Shown: one piece after another, positions 1-7,544 of the stretch
Numbering within the stretch: position 1 is the stretch's first letter
Layout: each line of letters starts with the position of its first letter
NCBI GenBank assembly: GCA_900553025.1
Contig: USBT01000009.1
Location: 1-29,576 of the forward strand
Reading direction: 5' to 3'
Origin: an uncultured Eubacteriales bacterium
GTDB lineage: Bacteria > Bacillota > Clostridia > Peptostreptococcales > Anaerovoracaceae
DNA: 29,576 bases
The notes under the pieces: model-generated
Database searches by the model: none
Told to the model about the DNA's origin: nothing
Seen by the model: the letters and a program-made list of their open reading frames with translations, nothing else
Position numbers and translations under genes: made by a program

Positions 1-1
1 T

Positions 2-1306
2 GAAGTCGCTCAAAATGGACAAGGCATATTTGCAGGCTTTGCAGGCTGGATTAAGGATACGACAATATCTAATTCCAGAAGCCTTATATTAAACGACTGG
101 GCAGTGTTCACAGGATATGCAAATGGTGGCACTATAGATGGGGTTGCGCATTATATCAATAAGCCAAATCCTAAATTCTGGTCAGCAATACTCGGAGCTC
201 ATAAGGAAAACAAACCGACTATTAAAAATTCTACGCTTTTAGTCGATAAGGAAAACAAAGATACGTGGCTGTATAGAACTGGCAATGTATCAGATGATAG
301 CAAGGATAATTACGTAACAGTAGTTGGCAAAGGTGGCGACAATGTAAACAGAGAGGTCTATAAGGCTGGCGAGAACGAGATAACGGAAAATGACAAAGCT
401 GTCAAAGTAGCTTCAATGAAAGGTGATTCGATAGGAAATGGATTCGTTGCAAAGCGTGCTTTCCAAACAAAATATTGGAATGCCGAACTTGGTGCATACA
501 CGACATCAGATGCTGAAAAGAATTTCGGATATCTTCTCGCAGCTTCATTTGATGAAAAAGAGGCTGTCGGTGTAGATGTAGCAACTGTAAGCCAAGATTT
601 ACAGACTGCTTCACTTATGAATTATTATAATAGGCACGTAGGTATCAAAGCAAAATCAGGAGCCTATATAGACCTTTTGGGAATAAAAGGTGATGATTTC
701 GCATTCAGGCCTTCCGTTACAAAAAAGGTCATAGGTCATGACAGCGAGGAAAACTACTCTTTTGTGCTTAAGGCAGATAAAGACAATCCTATTGGTGGAA
801 CTGATTTAAATGGTGAGAGTAAGAAATCAACAAATGGAAAGATTGAGGATGGCAAAACGCAGAAGATTGATTTCGATGAAATTTCGTTCACAAAGCTTGG
901 TACATATAAATTTATAGTCAAGGAAGTTAATCAAGCACCTAAAGACTGGACATATGATAACTCAGAAAAGGTAATAACGGTTGTTATTTCTGAAAATAAA
1001 GACGGTAAATTTGAAGTTAAGATAGAAAATAATAATCCTGTTGTAGAAAACAAATACTCTCATACAGATGATGAGGATAAACCAAACCCAGATAAACCAG
1101 ACACAGAAAAGCCAAAGGATGATGCTAAAGATAATGAGAATAAAACAACTACTACAGAAACCTCAAAAATCTCGAAAAGTGTCAATACGGGGGATAACAA
1201 TTCAACTGAAGCGATGCTCACTTTAACACTTTTAATAGCAAGTGCCGGCGTGCTGGTAGCGGTATCAATTAAAAATAAGATTGGAAATAAGAATAAATCA
1301 AATTAG
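2..1306 (+). CDS. Sortase-anchored surface protein with pilin-type isopeptide (FctA-like) domain, 5' end missing
   Basis: The reading frame is already open at base 2 and gives 434 codons before the TAG at 1304-1306, so this is the C-terminal part of a larger protein; the GTG at 104 is internal. Residues from the left edge to about nt 700 (GIFAGFAGWIKDTTISNSRS and following) have the look of a secreted beta-rich adhesin and match no family I can name. From about nt 710 to 1060 the pattern of a Spy0128/FctA pilin isopeptide domain is visible: a Lys in TKKV, a Glu in VKEVN, YD-x-SEKVITVVIS and a terminal VENKY, the Asn being the expected bond partner. A Pro/Lys/Asp-rich stalk (PNPDKPDTEKP) follows, then SVNTGD, a hydrophobic segment and the basic tail KNKIGNKNKSN, which is a sorting signal with VNTGD in place of LPXTG. 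It is predicted to be covalently attached to the cell wall. No sortase gene is in the window. Confidence 0.8.
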   Translation, partial: EVAQNGQGIFAGFAGWIKDTTISNSRSLILNDWAVFTGYANGGTIDGVAHYINKPNPKFWSAILGAHKENKPTIKNSTLLVDKENKDTWLYRTGNVSDDSKDNYVTVVGKGGDNVNREVYKAGENEITENDKAVKVASMKGDSIGNGFVAKRAFQTKYWNAELGAYTTSDAEKNFGYLLAASFDEKEAVGVDVATVSQDLQTASLMNYYNRHVGIKAKSGAYIDLLGIKGDDFAFRPSVTKKVIGHDSEENYSFVLKADKDNPIGGTDLNGESKKSTNGKIEDGKTQKIDFDEISFTKLGTYKFIVKEVNQAPKDWTYDNSEKVITVVISENKDGKFEVKIENNNPVVENKYSHTDDEDKPNPDKPDTEKPKDDAKDNENKTTTTETSKISKSVNTGDNNSTEAMLTLTLLIASAGVLVAVSIKNKIGNKNKSN

Positions 1307-1327
1307 AAATCTCTGACACCCATAAAA

Positions 1328-1430
1328 CGGTTGGTTCGAAAACGATTGGTTCGAAAGCGGTTAGTTCGAAAACGGTTGGTTCGAAAGCGGTTGGTTCGAA
1401 AGCGGTTGGTTCGAAAGCGGTTGGTTCGAA
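1328..1430. repeat. Tandem repeat, seven copies of a 15 bp unit
   Basis: The unit CGGTTGGTTCGAAAG starts at 1328, 1343, 1358, 1373, 1388, 1403 and 1418; the last copy lacks two bases. Copies 1-3 carry single substitutions (A for G) and copies 4-7 are nearly identical, as expected for recent slippage expansion. Each copy contains the palindrome TTCGAA. It lies 22 bp after the stop of the surface protein gene. The period is a multiple of three and would read VRKRL if translated, but no ribosome binding site precedes it and the open frame runs on through unrelated intergenic sequence, so I treat it as a non-coding VNTR. Confidence 0.9.
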
Positions 1431-1459
1431 CTGGGACTATATACTACATAATAACCGCC

Positions 1460-1567
1460 CCACGTAAAACGTGGAATCTTACATACACAATAAATCAAAT
1501 GACGCTCTATAAGTGGTTGCTATATCAAAGCAACTCTGTGGAACGTCATTTTGTATTTTGTTTTTTA
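1460..1567 (+). terminator. Hairpins with T-rich tail after the left surface protein gene
   Basis: There are two inverted repeats. CCACGT-AAA-ACGTGG (1460-1474) is compact. AAATGACG (1497-1504) pairs with CGTCATTT (1544-1551), with an inner GTTGC/GCAAC pair (1516-1520, 1530-1534), and is followed by a T-rich run (1549-1567). This could be the transcription terminator of the surface protein, but it is about 190 bp past the stop codon, so a processed or regulatory RNA structure is also possible. Confidence 0.45.
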
Positions 1568-1640
1568 TATGGGTCTTTATTTGGGTTTTTATTTGGATAT
1601 TTATTTGAATCTAAGCGGACAAAAATAGTTGGTAATTGTA

Positions 1641-1860
1641 AATTTACGGGTACTTTTGGTGAAGTCGAAAATCTTACCGTATTTTCACTTCGATTTCCTT
1701 GAGAATTTACGGGTACTTTTGGTGAAACCGAGAATCTTACCGTAATTGACGCTAAAATTTACGGGTACATTTAGCAAAATTGAAAATCTTACCGTAAATG
1801 ATTTTGAGATTTACGGGCTAAATGTTAACAATCGAAAAATTGACCGTAAACATTAAATTA
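1641..1860 (+). repeat. Left array: four ~52 bp repeats (TTTACGGGT...ATCTTACCGTAAA)
   Basis: Four copies start with TTTACGGG at 1643, 1706, 1758 and 1810 (spacings 63, 52 and 52 bp). Each runs TTTACGGGT, about 17 variable bases, GAAAATCTTACCGTAAA, then a short linker. The ends TTTACGG/CCGTAAA are inverted repeats of each other. The fourth copy is the most diverged; the first has an 11 bp longer linker. The same family occurs inverted at 4114-4312. The array lies downstream of radA. Together with the 15 bp repeat and the hairpins it accounts for most of the 665 bp gene-free stretch 1307-1971; the remaining part, 1860-1971, shows nothing recognisable. Confidence 0.85.
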
Positions 1861-1971
1861 AACTACTACGTATAAAGTGGACACGGTAAAAACGAATTTT
1901 TACGTGGTAACACCCTATAGCCAACATTAATTTAGACACCCCCTAACTAAAACAAAGGGATTCTTACTCAC

Positions 1972-3372
1972 TTACTGCTGCATTAACTGTACCGCTTCCG
2001 CAAGACTTTTGGCTGGAGCAATCATTGACTTATCAAGCTCGCTGATTGAGCCAGACTTTTCAAGTCTAGAGTAATTTCCAAATGGCACCACAAGCTTTTT
2101 ATATCCCAATCTCTCAGCCTCGCTGATTATTTTGTCGACATTACCGACCGATCTCAATTCTCCTGTAAGTCCAACCTCGCCAATCGCAACACTAGGCTGC
2201 TTTGATGTTTTGTCGAAAAGGGCTGAATAAATTGCGAGTGCAACGGCAAGGTCTGTTGATGTGCTGTCGGGCTTCATTCCGCCTACAATATTCACATACA
2301 CATCTTTGTCAGAGAGCCTTATGCCGAGTTTTTTCTCCATCACGGCAATTATCATATTTAGGCGCTGGTTATCTATTCCAATGGCAGTTCTTCTTGCAAA
2401 TCCAACATTCGCATTATATGTAAGGGCCTGAACTTCAAAAAATACTGGTCTAGAACCCTCATATATGGCACTAATTACAGAGCCGGCTAGCGTAGTATCT
2501 CTGCTCTCAATGAAGGTAGCGGATAAATCCTTTATCTCAATCATGCCCTTTTCCTGCATGACAAATGCCCCTATTTCGCTTGTAGTGCCAAAGCGGTTTT
2601 TAAGAGCTCGCAAAATACGAATCTCATGATTTCGTTCACCATTAAATTGCAGGACTGTATCGACTAGATGTTCGACAATTTTCGGTCCTGCTAAATCTCC
2701 CGACTTGGTTACATGTGCTACGATAAAAATCGGTATGTCTTCTGTCTTTGCTAGCTTCATCAGAGCGTTTCCGCATGCTCTGACTTGTGAAACGGAGCCA
2801 GGTGCAGAATCAAGCATATCAGTATACATTGTCTGAATGGAGTCTATTATTATGAATTTTGGTTTTAGTTTTTCGACCATGCTCAGAACATTTTCCATGT
2901 TTGTTTCGGATACAACATAAAGATTTTCACCTGTTTCTCCGCAAACTCGGTCGCTTCTTAGTTTTATCTGTTCTTCTGATTCCTCACCGGATACGTAAAG
3001 TACCGCACCTATCTGGTCGGCAAGTCTCGCTGCGACCTGCACGATCAGCGTCGACTTGCCTATCCCGGGCTCCCCGGAAATCAGGGTCAGGGAGCCCGGG
3101 ACAAGGCCCCCACCGAGGACTCGGTTCAGCTCGCCGATTCCAGTGTCGGTGCGGGCGAGCTGGCGGGCCCCCAGGGCCCGCAGGGGCCTTGGTCCTTTGG
3201 ACCCCTGCTTCGCAGACGACGAGCGACTCCTAACGTCGTCGCTCTTTTCAGGAACCACGACCTCCTCCACAAGACTTCCCCATGTTCCACAAGCCGTACA
3301 TTTTCCCATCCACTGCAAGTGCTCAGTACCGCATTCTTGACATATAAAAACAGTTTTGTTTTTCTTAGCCAT
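1972..3372 (-). CDS. radA: DNA repair protein RadA (Sms)
   Basis: RadA is a RecA-like ATPase that processes recombination branch intermediates. The 466-residue length is normal for the family. It has the N-terminal zinc finger (Cys 11, 14, 25, 28 in CQEC...CTAC), a Walker A motif GEPGIGKST at 100-108, a Walker B IIIDS near 174-178, the RadA-specific KNRFG motif at 258-262, and a C-terminal Lon-protease-like domain (about 310-466, with GGMKPDSTSTDLAVALAI). The start is supported by AGGGAG about 12 bases before the ATG. Codons about 44-114 are in a very GC-rich island with strong inverted repeats, unlike the rest of the gene; the encoded protein is still normal. The gene ends close to the left 52 bp repeat array and is preceded by a GNAT gene on the same strand, 58 bp away. 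Confidence 0.97.
   Translation of the reverse strand: MAKKNKTVFICQECGTEHLQWMGKCTACGTWGSLVEEVVVPEKSDDVRSRSSSAKQGSKGPRPLRALGARQLARTDTGIGELNRVLGGGLVPGSLTLISGEPGIGKSTLIVQVAARLADQIGAVLYVSGEESEEQIKLRSDRVCGETGENLYVVSETNMENVLSMVEKLKPKFIIIDSIQTMYTDMLDSAPGSVSQVRACGNALMKLAKTEDIPIFIVAHVTKSGDLAGPKIVEHLVDTVLQFNGERNHEIRILRALKNRFGTTSEIGAFVMQEKGMIEIKDLSATFIESRDTTLAGSVISAIYEGSRPVFFEVQALTYNANVGFARRTAIGIDNQRLNMIIAVMEKKLGIRLSDKDVYVNIVGGMKPDSTSTDLAVALAIYSALFDKTSKQPSVAIGEVGLTGELRSVGNVDKIISEAERLGYKKLVVPFGNYSRLEKSGSISELDKSMIAPAKSLAEAVQLMQQ
3030..3245. other. GC-rich, hairpin-rich island inside radA
   Basis: This ~215 bp segment is dominated by G and C, while flanking DNA is AT-rich. It contains a perfect 11 bp inverted repeat CCCGGGCTCCC (3064-3074) / GGGAGCCCGGG (3090-3100), an 8 bp one GCGGGCCC (3163-3170) / GGGCCCGC (3174-3181) with a 3-base loop, CAGGGG (3181-3186) / CCCCTG (3202-3207), and a further GAGCGAC/GTCGCTC pair near 3221-3243. 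It encodes the linker and Walker A region of RadA in frame. Import by gene conversion from a GC-rich donor is one explanation; a selected DNA or RNA structure is another. Confidence 0.8.
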
Positions 3373-3430
3373 ATATTTTTCTACTCCCTAAATCATATAA
3401 TTGAATACACCTCATTTAAAAATCGAGGTT

Positions 3431-3928
3431 TTATCTATCAAAGTATTCCTCTTTTAACATAGAATAAATTATTTGATCTAAATAACCTCTTTCCGCTTTA
3501 TAATTCTGTCTAAGCACACCATCCTTGTGCATTCCTAAGCTTTCATAGAGTTTTAAGCCGATTTTATTATCTGGATAAACATCAAGCCAAAGCCTATTCA
3601 TTTTCAGACCTTCAAAGGCATATTTGAATAATGCCTCCATTGACTCTTTACCATATCCTTTAGCCTTTTCAACAATTGCAATTCTTCTCAATTCAAAAAT
3701 TTCTGACTGAAAATTTAGCCTTATCAACGCATATCCCATGATTTCAGATTTATTTTTATACCTAAATACAAGCAGCCGATGATTAGAATCGCTAATCTCC
3801 TGCAAATGTTCCTCGTATGTCCCTATCCAAAGGAAATCTCTTGTATCAGGTCTGCTTTCTATTTCTATTATTTTAGGAATATCGCATTCTTTTGCTTCTG
3901 AAATCTCCATTCTCCTAGTTTCAATCAT
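3431..3928 (-). CDS. GNAT-family N-acetyltransferase
   Basis: This 165-residue protein has the GNAT fold signature: an N-terminal region starting ISEAKECDIPKIIEIESR, a central strand (LLVFRYKNKSEIMGYALIRL), the acetyl-CoA-binding stretch EKAKGYGKESMEALFKYAF, and a C-terminal LDVYPDNKIGLKLYESLGM motif typical of RimI/RimJ-like enzymes. It would transfer an acetyl group from acetyl-CoA to an amine on a protein or small molecule; the substrate cannot be told from sequence. The ATG is preceded by GGAGG at good spacing. It is transcribed in the same direction as radA and may be cotranscribed with it. Both genes lie between the two inverted repeat arrays. Confidence 0.85.
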   Translation of the reverse strand: MIETRRMEISEAKECDIPKIIEIESRPDTRDFLWIGTYEEHLQEISDSNHRLLVFRYKNKSEIMGYALIRLNFQSEIFELRRIAIVEKAKGYGKESMEALFKYAFEGLKMNRLWLDVYPDNKIGLKLYESLGMHKDGVLRQNYKAERGYLDQIIYSMLKEEYFDR

Positions 3929-3951
3929 AAAATTCCTCCAAACTATTCTAC

Positions 3952-3979
3952 ACTATAATTTTTCAGGCTTATATCACAA
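3952..3979 (-). promoter_or_regulatory. Candidate promoter for the GNAT-radA pair
   Basis: On the minus strand TTGTGA (3974-3979) and TATAGT (3952-3957) are 16 bp apart and lie upstream of the GNAT start. The match to sigma-A consensus is moderate. Confidence 0.4.
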
Positions 3980-4112
3980 AAGAATTGGTAAAAATCAACA
4001 CAAAAATTGTTTCAATTAATGTTGTGCTTTAAATCTCTGCTCCTTTGTGATTTGATTTTTCCATATCATACTTTCTTTCTATCAAAACAGCTCAGAAAGA
4101 ATTATACGCAGC

Positions 4113-4312
4113 GATTACGGTAATAATTTTAAATTTTGCGATTTGACCCGTAATTTTTAGCCAGTCATTACGGTAAGATTTTCATTATTTGCGTTTTGAC
4201 CCGTAATATTTAGCGTAGATTACGGTAGAATCTTCTTTTTTTGTGATATGACCCGTAAATACCTCTCTAAATTTACGGTAAGATTTCCGCTTTTTGGAAA
4301 ATGACCCGTAAA
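4113..4312 (-). repeat. Right array: four ~52 bp repeats, inverted relative to the left array
   Basis: Copies begin with (A)TTACGG at 4114, 4167, 4219 and 4272 (spacings 53, 52 and 53 bp) and each ends with GACCCGTAA. Read on the minus strand they are the same element as at 1641-1860: TTTACGGGT, variable middle, GAAAATCTTACCGTAA. Copy 4 and copy 2 keep the full TTACGGTAAGATTT end. In the 520 bp gene-free stretch 3929-4448 this array is the main content; 4313-4394 shows nothing else recognisable and a terminator follows. Confidence 0.85.
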
Positions 4313-4394
4313 CCATCGCTAAAATAACCTGTTCCAAAGACCACTTAAAATATGGTATGAGGACGCCTCACAATCTTCACATAATATTCTATCC

Positions 4395-4430
4395 AAAAAC
4401 TGCCCTCCTCCATTAAGCGAAGAAGGGCAG
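4395..4430 (-). terminator. Rho-independent terminator of the EF-G-like gene
   Basis: On the minus strand CTGCCCT and AGGGCAG (4424-4430 and 4400-4406) close a hairpin followed directly by TTTTT (4395-4399), 19 bp after the stop codon. Confidence 0.85.
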
Positions 4431-4448
4431 CTCCTTATCTAAATTTAA

Positions 4449-6404
4449 CTATTCAAGGGAAGCCTGATACTCTGCAATAACCTTATCAGCTATATTCTTA
4501 GGAACTTCATCATATCTCTCAAACTTCATAACAAACGTTCCTCTACCTTGGGTCATAGACCTAAGAGCCACAGCATAGTCAAAGATTTCTGCCTGAGGTG
4601 TTTCCGAAATGAGTTTCTGACCGCCGTCTGACAACGGTTCCATACCGAGAATCTTACCTCTACGTTTATTCATATCCCCCATAACATCCCCAACATAGTC
4701 ATCTGGGACTGTGATTTCCATATGCATAACAGGCTCAAGAAGAACTGGATTTGCCTCAACTATACCCTTCTTAAACGCAAGCGATGCTGCAATCTTAAAG
4801 GCCATCTCATTTGAGTCAACATCGTGGTAAGAACCATCATAAAGCACAGCCTTGATATTTACAACCTTGCATCCCGCAAGAGGTCCTTTTTCCATGGACT
4901 CGATAAGTCCCTTTTCAACAGCTGGAACGTAGTTCTTTGGAACAGAACCGCCAAATAGTTCTTCACTGAATTCGAACTCTTCCTGCGAAGGTGAAAATCT
5001 AATGTGAACATCACCATACTGCCCCGCACCACCGGATTGTTTCTTATGCTTACCCTGAACGTCTGAATTACCCTTGATAGTTTCTCGATAAGCTATTTTC
5101 TGAGGAACAGTCTTAACATTAACACCAAATCTGTCTTTTAGCTTCGACAAAATAATATTGATCTGTATCTCTCCCTGACCTCCAAGAAGTGTTTGATGAG
5201 TTTCATTGTTTCTCTCGATTACAAACGATGGATCTTCCTCTCTTAGTCTGTTTAGACCTGTTCCCATCTTGTCCTCGTCAGCCTTTTCCGCTGCTTCAAT
5301 TGCAACATAGTAAGTAGGTTCAGGGAAATCTAATGGTAAATACCTTATAACATCACTCTTGTCACAAAGTGTATCGCCAGACTGTGTATACTGCAACTTA
5401 GCCACAGCCACTATATCGCCAGCTTCAGCATAGTCAAGCTCTGTCTGATTTTTCCCTCTCAGGAAGAATAATTTTCCAACCTTTTCGTTCTTCTCGGCTC
5501 TTTCGTTGTAAACCTCTGTACCGGATTCAATTTTACCGGTAATTACTTTCATCACAGAAATTTTTCCAACAAACGGGTCAACAATCGTCTTAAAAACAAA
5601 GGCTGACATTGGCGCATCCGTAACACTTATTCGCTCAACAGGTTCATTCTTATCATTAAAGCCTTTATATGCTCCATGCTGAAGTGGCGTAGGAACATAG
5701 GTCAAAAGCAAATCGAGCAAGCCGGAAATTCCTTGCCCAAGTTCAAATGCAGATGAGCAAACAGGCACGATAACACCCTCAGAAATACCCTTGACAAGAC
5801 CTTTCTTTATTTCTTCATCTGAGAAATCTTCTCCCTCAAAATATTTTTCCATCAGGCTTTCATCAGCCATTGCTATAGCTTCCTTCAAATCTTCATCAAT
5901 TTCTGCAGAAAGCGGCCAGCTGAACGGGATAAGTGTGCTTCCGAATTTAGCCTTGAGCTCGTCGAATGTTTTGTAAAAATCAAACTCGTCCTTGTCCCTC
6001 TTAGTGATTACAATAAAGCGAGGCATCTTATATCTCTCACAAGCTTTCCATGCCATCTCAGTTCCAACCTGAATACCAGAGCCTGCATCAACCATGATAA
6101 CAGCAGCTTCAGATGCCCTAAGCGCCGCATTTACTTCACCGACAAAGTCAAAATATCCTGGTGTATCTATGAAGTTTATTTTGCTGTCCTTCCACTCGAT
6201 AGGAACTATTGAAGTGTTGATTGAATATCCTTTTTCAATTTCCATCTTATCGTAGTCTGAAACTGTGTTGCCCTCTTCAACCTTACCCATTTTCTTGGTA
6301 ACACCCGTCTCGAGCAACGCTGCCTCAAGAAATGTTGTTTTTCCACATCCGCCGTGCCCAAGTAATGCGACATTTCTGATTGTTTCGCTTGTGTAGCCTT
6401 TCAT
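4449..6404 (-). CDS. EF-G-like translational GTPase (FusA2 type)
   Basis: This 651-residue GTPase has the EF-G domain order: G domain with GHGGCGKT (16-23) and DTPG (80-83), domain II, domain III (GGQGEIQINIILSKLKDRFGV), domain IV with SGGAGQYGDVHI, and a C-terminal domain with VMGDMNKRRGKILGME. It is shorter than canonical EF-G (about 690). The switch I segment reads EKGYSINTS rather than the RGITI of EF-G, and the base-recognition motif is TKRD rather than NKxD (134-137). This places it with the paralogous EF-G-like proteins found beside a true EF-G in many Firmicutes, whose role in translation or ribosome rescue is poorly defined. The ATG has AGGAGG upstream. It is monocistronic, with its own promoter and terminator. 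Confidence 0.85.
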   Translation of the reverse strand: MKGYTSETIRNVALLGHGGCGKTTFLEAALLETGVTKKMGKVEEGNTVSDYDKMEIEKGYSINTSIVPIEWKDSKINFIDTPGYFDFVGEVNAALRASEAAVIMVDAGSGIQVGTEMAWKACERYKMPRFIVITKRDKDEFDFYKTFDELKAKFGSTLIPFSWPLSAEIDEDLKEAIAMADESLMEKYFEGEDFSDEEIKKGLVKGISEGVIVPVCSSAFELGQGISGLLDLLLTYVPTPLQHGAYKGFNDKNEPVERISVTDAPMSAFVFKTIVDPFVGKISVMKVITGKIESGTEVYNERAEKNEKVGKLFFLRGKNQTELDYAEAGDIVAVAKLQYTQSGDTLCDKSDVIRYLPLDFPEPTYYVAIEAAEKADEDKMGTGLNRLREEDPSFVIERNNETHQTLLGGQGEIQINIILSKLKDRFGVNVKTVPQKIAYRETIKGNSDVQGKHKKQSGGAGQYGDVHIRFSPSQEEFEFSEELFGGSVPKNYVPAVEKGLIESMEKGPLAGCKVVNIKAVLYDGSYHDVDSNEMAFKIAASLAFKKGIVEANPVLLEPVMHMEITVPDDYVGDVMGDMNKRRGKILGMEPLSDGGQKLISETPQAEIFDYAVALRSMTQGRGTFVMKFERYDEVPKNIADKVIAEYQASLE

Positions 6405-6485
6405 ACAAAGACCTCCTGTCTTATTCTTGGCAATTACGCCTGATTTTGTATTTATTCAAAAAACTAAATAATTTCGATTGACACT

Positions 6486-6514
6486 ATTATAACAAATTTC
6501 CAAATAAGGCACAA
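6486..6514 (-). promoter_or_regulatory. Promoter of the EF-G-like gene
   Basis: Minus-strand TTGTGC (6509-6514), a 17 bp spacer and a perfect TATAAT (6486-6491). The -35 overlaps the first copy of a 29 bp tandem repeat. Confidence 0.6.
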
Positions 6515-6598
6515 CAAAATATTTTGCTCCGAATAGCCTGCAACAAAATATTTCGCGCCAAATGGCATGCAACAAAATATTTTTAATTTTTACCATTT
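6512..6598. repeat. Three tandem copies of a 29 bp AT-rich unit
   Basis: CAACAAAATATTT begins at 6512, 6541 and 6570, an exact 29 bp period; the remaining half of each unit is less conserved. The repeats extend upstream from the -35 of the EF-G-like promoter and end just before the ABC transporter promoter region. They could act as an AT-rich upstream element or a protein-binding array. This is part of the 375 bp gene-free stretch 6405-6779. Confidence 0.75.
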
Positions 6599-6605
6599 TT
6601 ATGTG

Positions 6606-6650
6606 TTGTTTTTTGAAACAAAAAGGTATATAGTAAGCCTATGCTAACTA
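6606..6650 (+). promoter_or_regulatory. Candidate promoter and operator of the ABC transporter genes
   Basis: TTGTTT (6606-6611), 17 bp, TATAGT (6629-6634). Overlapping the -10 is the dyad TAGTAAG (6631-6637), 6 bp, CTAACTA (6644-6650), with one mismatch between arms. Its core GTAAG-N6-CTAAC resembles the dyads at the metal ATPase and Tp47-like gene promoters, but only the CTAAC arm is strictly shared. It would leave an untranslated leader of about 140 bases. A second possible promoter is TTGCAT (6707-6712) with TTTTAT (6730-6735), 17 bp apart. Confidence 0.35.
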
Positions 6651-6779
6651 ATGACGTTGTAAGCCATCAATATACACCTTTCTATCGCGTATTAATCATG
6701 GCGAAGTTGCATAAGGTGTAATATTAAAGTTTTATATAAAACAATCTTTGCTTCAACATTCTCAAAAGGAGGAAATCTA

Positions 6780-7478
6780 ATGTTTCTGGAAGTAAGAAAT
6801 TTAACCAAATCATACGGGGAAACTGACAATAAGATTAAAGTTCTCGAGGATATTTCTCTCGATATTGAAAAAGGAGAAATTTGTAGTCTGTTAGGTCCTT
6901 CCGGCTCGGGCAAGTCTACTCTTTTGAATCTCATAGGAGGTCTTGAAAGAACTGATAGCGGAGACATTATAATAGATGGGCGTGCAATTTCAAAATTAAA
7001 TGATAAACAGCTCGGAGAGTACCGCCGTAGCGAGCTAGGATTTATCTTTCAATTCTACAATCTCATCCCCGACCTAAGCGTCAAGGAAAATATAGAAATA
7101 GGTTCGGCAATCGTCTCTGATTCTATGGATTTAGGAGAGCTTCTATCTGCTTTGGGACTAGATGACCAATGTGATAAGCTACCTAACCAACTGTCTGGAG
7201 GGCAGCAGCAAAGATGTGCGATAGGAAGAGCTTTGATTAAAAAGCCTGCCCTACTGATATGCGACGAGCCAACAGGAGCACTTGATTACAAAACTTCAAA
7301 GGAAATACTGACCTTAATATGCGACATAAACAAGAAATTTAATACTACTATAATCATTGCAACACATAACGAGGCAATTTCTCAGATAGCACATAGAACT
7401 ATTCGCCTCAGAGATGGAAAGATACACGAAAATATAAAGAACGAACATATCATTGCAGCATCAGAGTTGAATTGGTAA
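6780..7478 (+). CDS. ABC transporter ATP-binding protein, MacB/LolD type
   Basis: This 232-residue ATPase subunit has Walker A GPSGSGKST (39-47), Q-loop in IFQFYNLIPDLSVKENI (about 91), signature LSGGQQQR (138-145), Walker B LLICDEP (158-164), D-loop GALD and switch His 196 (IIIATHNE). The family couples ATP hydrolysis to mechanical movement of an FtsX-like permease and is used for peptide or lipoprotein extrusion, antimicrobial peptide resistance and similar jobs rather than classical import. AGGAGG precedes the ATG by 7 bases. The permease follows 66 bp downstream on the same strand. No two-component system, which often accompanies Firmicute peptide-resistance pairs, is adjacent. Confidence 0.93.
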   Translation: MFLEVRNLTKSYGETDNKIKVLEDISLDIEKGEICSLLGPSGSGKSTLLNLIGGLERTDSGDIIIDGRAISKLNDKQLGEYRRSELGFIFQFYNLIPDLSVKENIEIGSAIVSDSMDLGELLSALGLDDQCDKLPNQLSGGQQQRCAIGRALIKKPALLICDEPTGALDYKTSKEILTLICDINKKFNTTIIIATHNEAISQIAHRTIRLRDGKIHENIKNEHIIAASELNW

Positions 7479-7544
7479 TTTTTAACCTAGCATCCCTAAA
7501 ATTCCGAAAACAAAAACAAAAGGAGGCTCAAAAAAGAAATTAAA

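Noticed and set aside
1331..1702. 123-codon plus-strand frame starting with VRKRL repeats
   Set aside because: It starts with TTG inside the 15 bp tandem repeat, has no ribosome binding site, and runs on through hairpins and the 52 bp repeats; it reads as an accident of a repeat whose period is a multiple of three.
1641..1860. CRISPR array
   Set aside because: The repeats are imperfect within the array, the intervening segments are not unique equal-sized spacers, no cas gene is present, and the same element occurs inverted 2.3 kb away.
3056..3340. Plus-strand frames across the GC-rich island of radA
   Set aside because: High GC lowers stop codon frequency and opens shadow frames; the minus-strand RadA frame carries the Walker A motif through the same bases.
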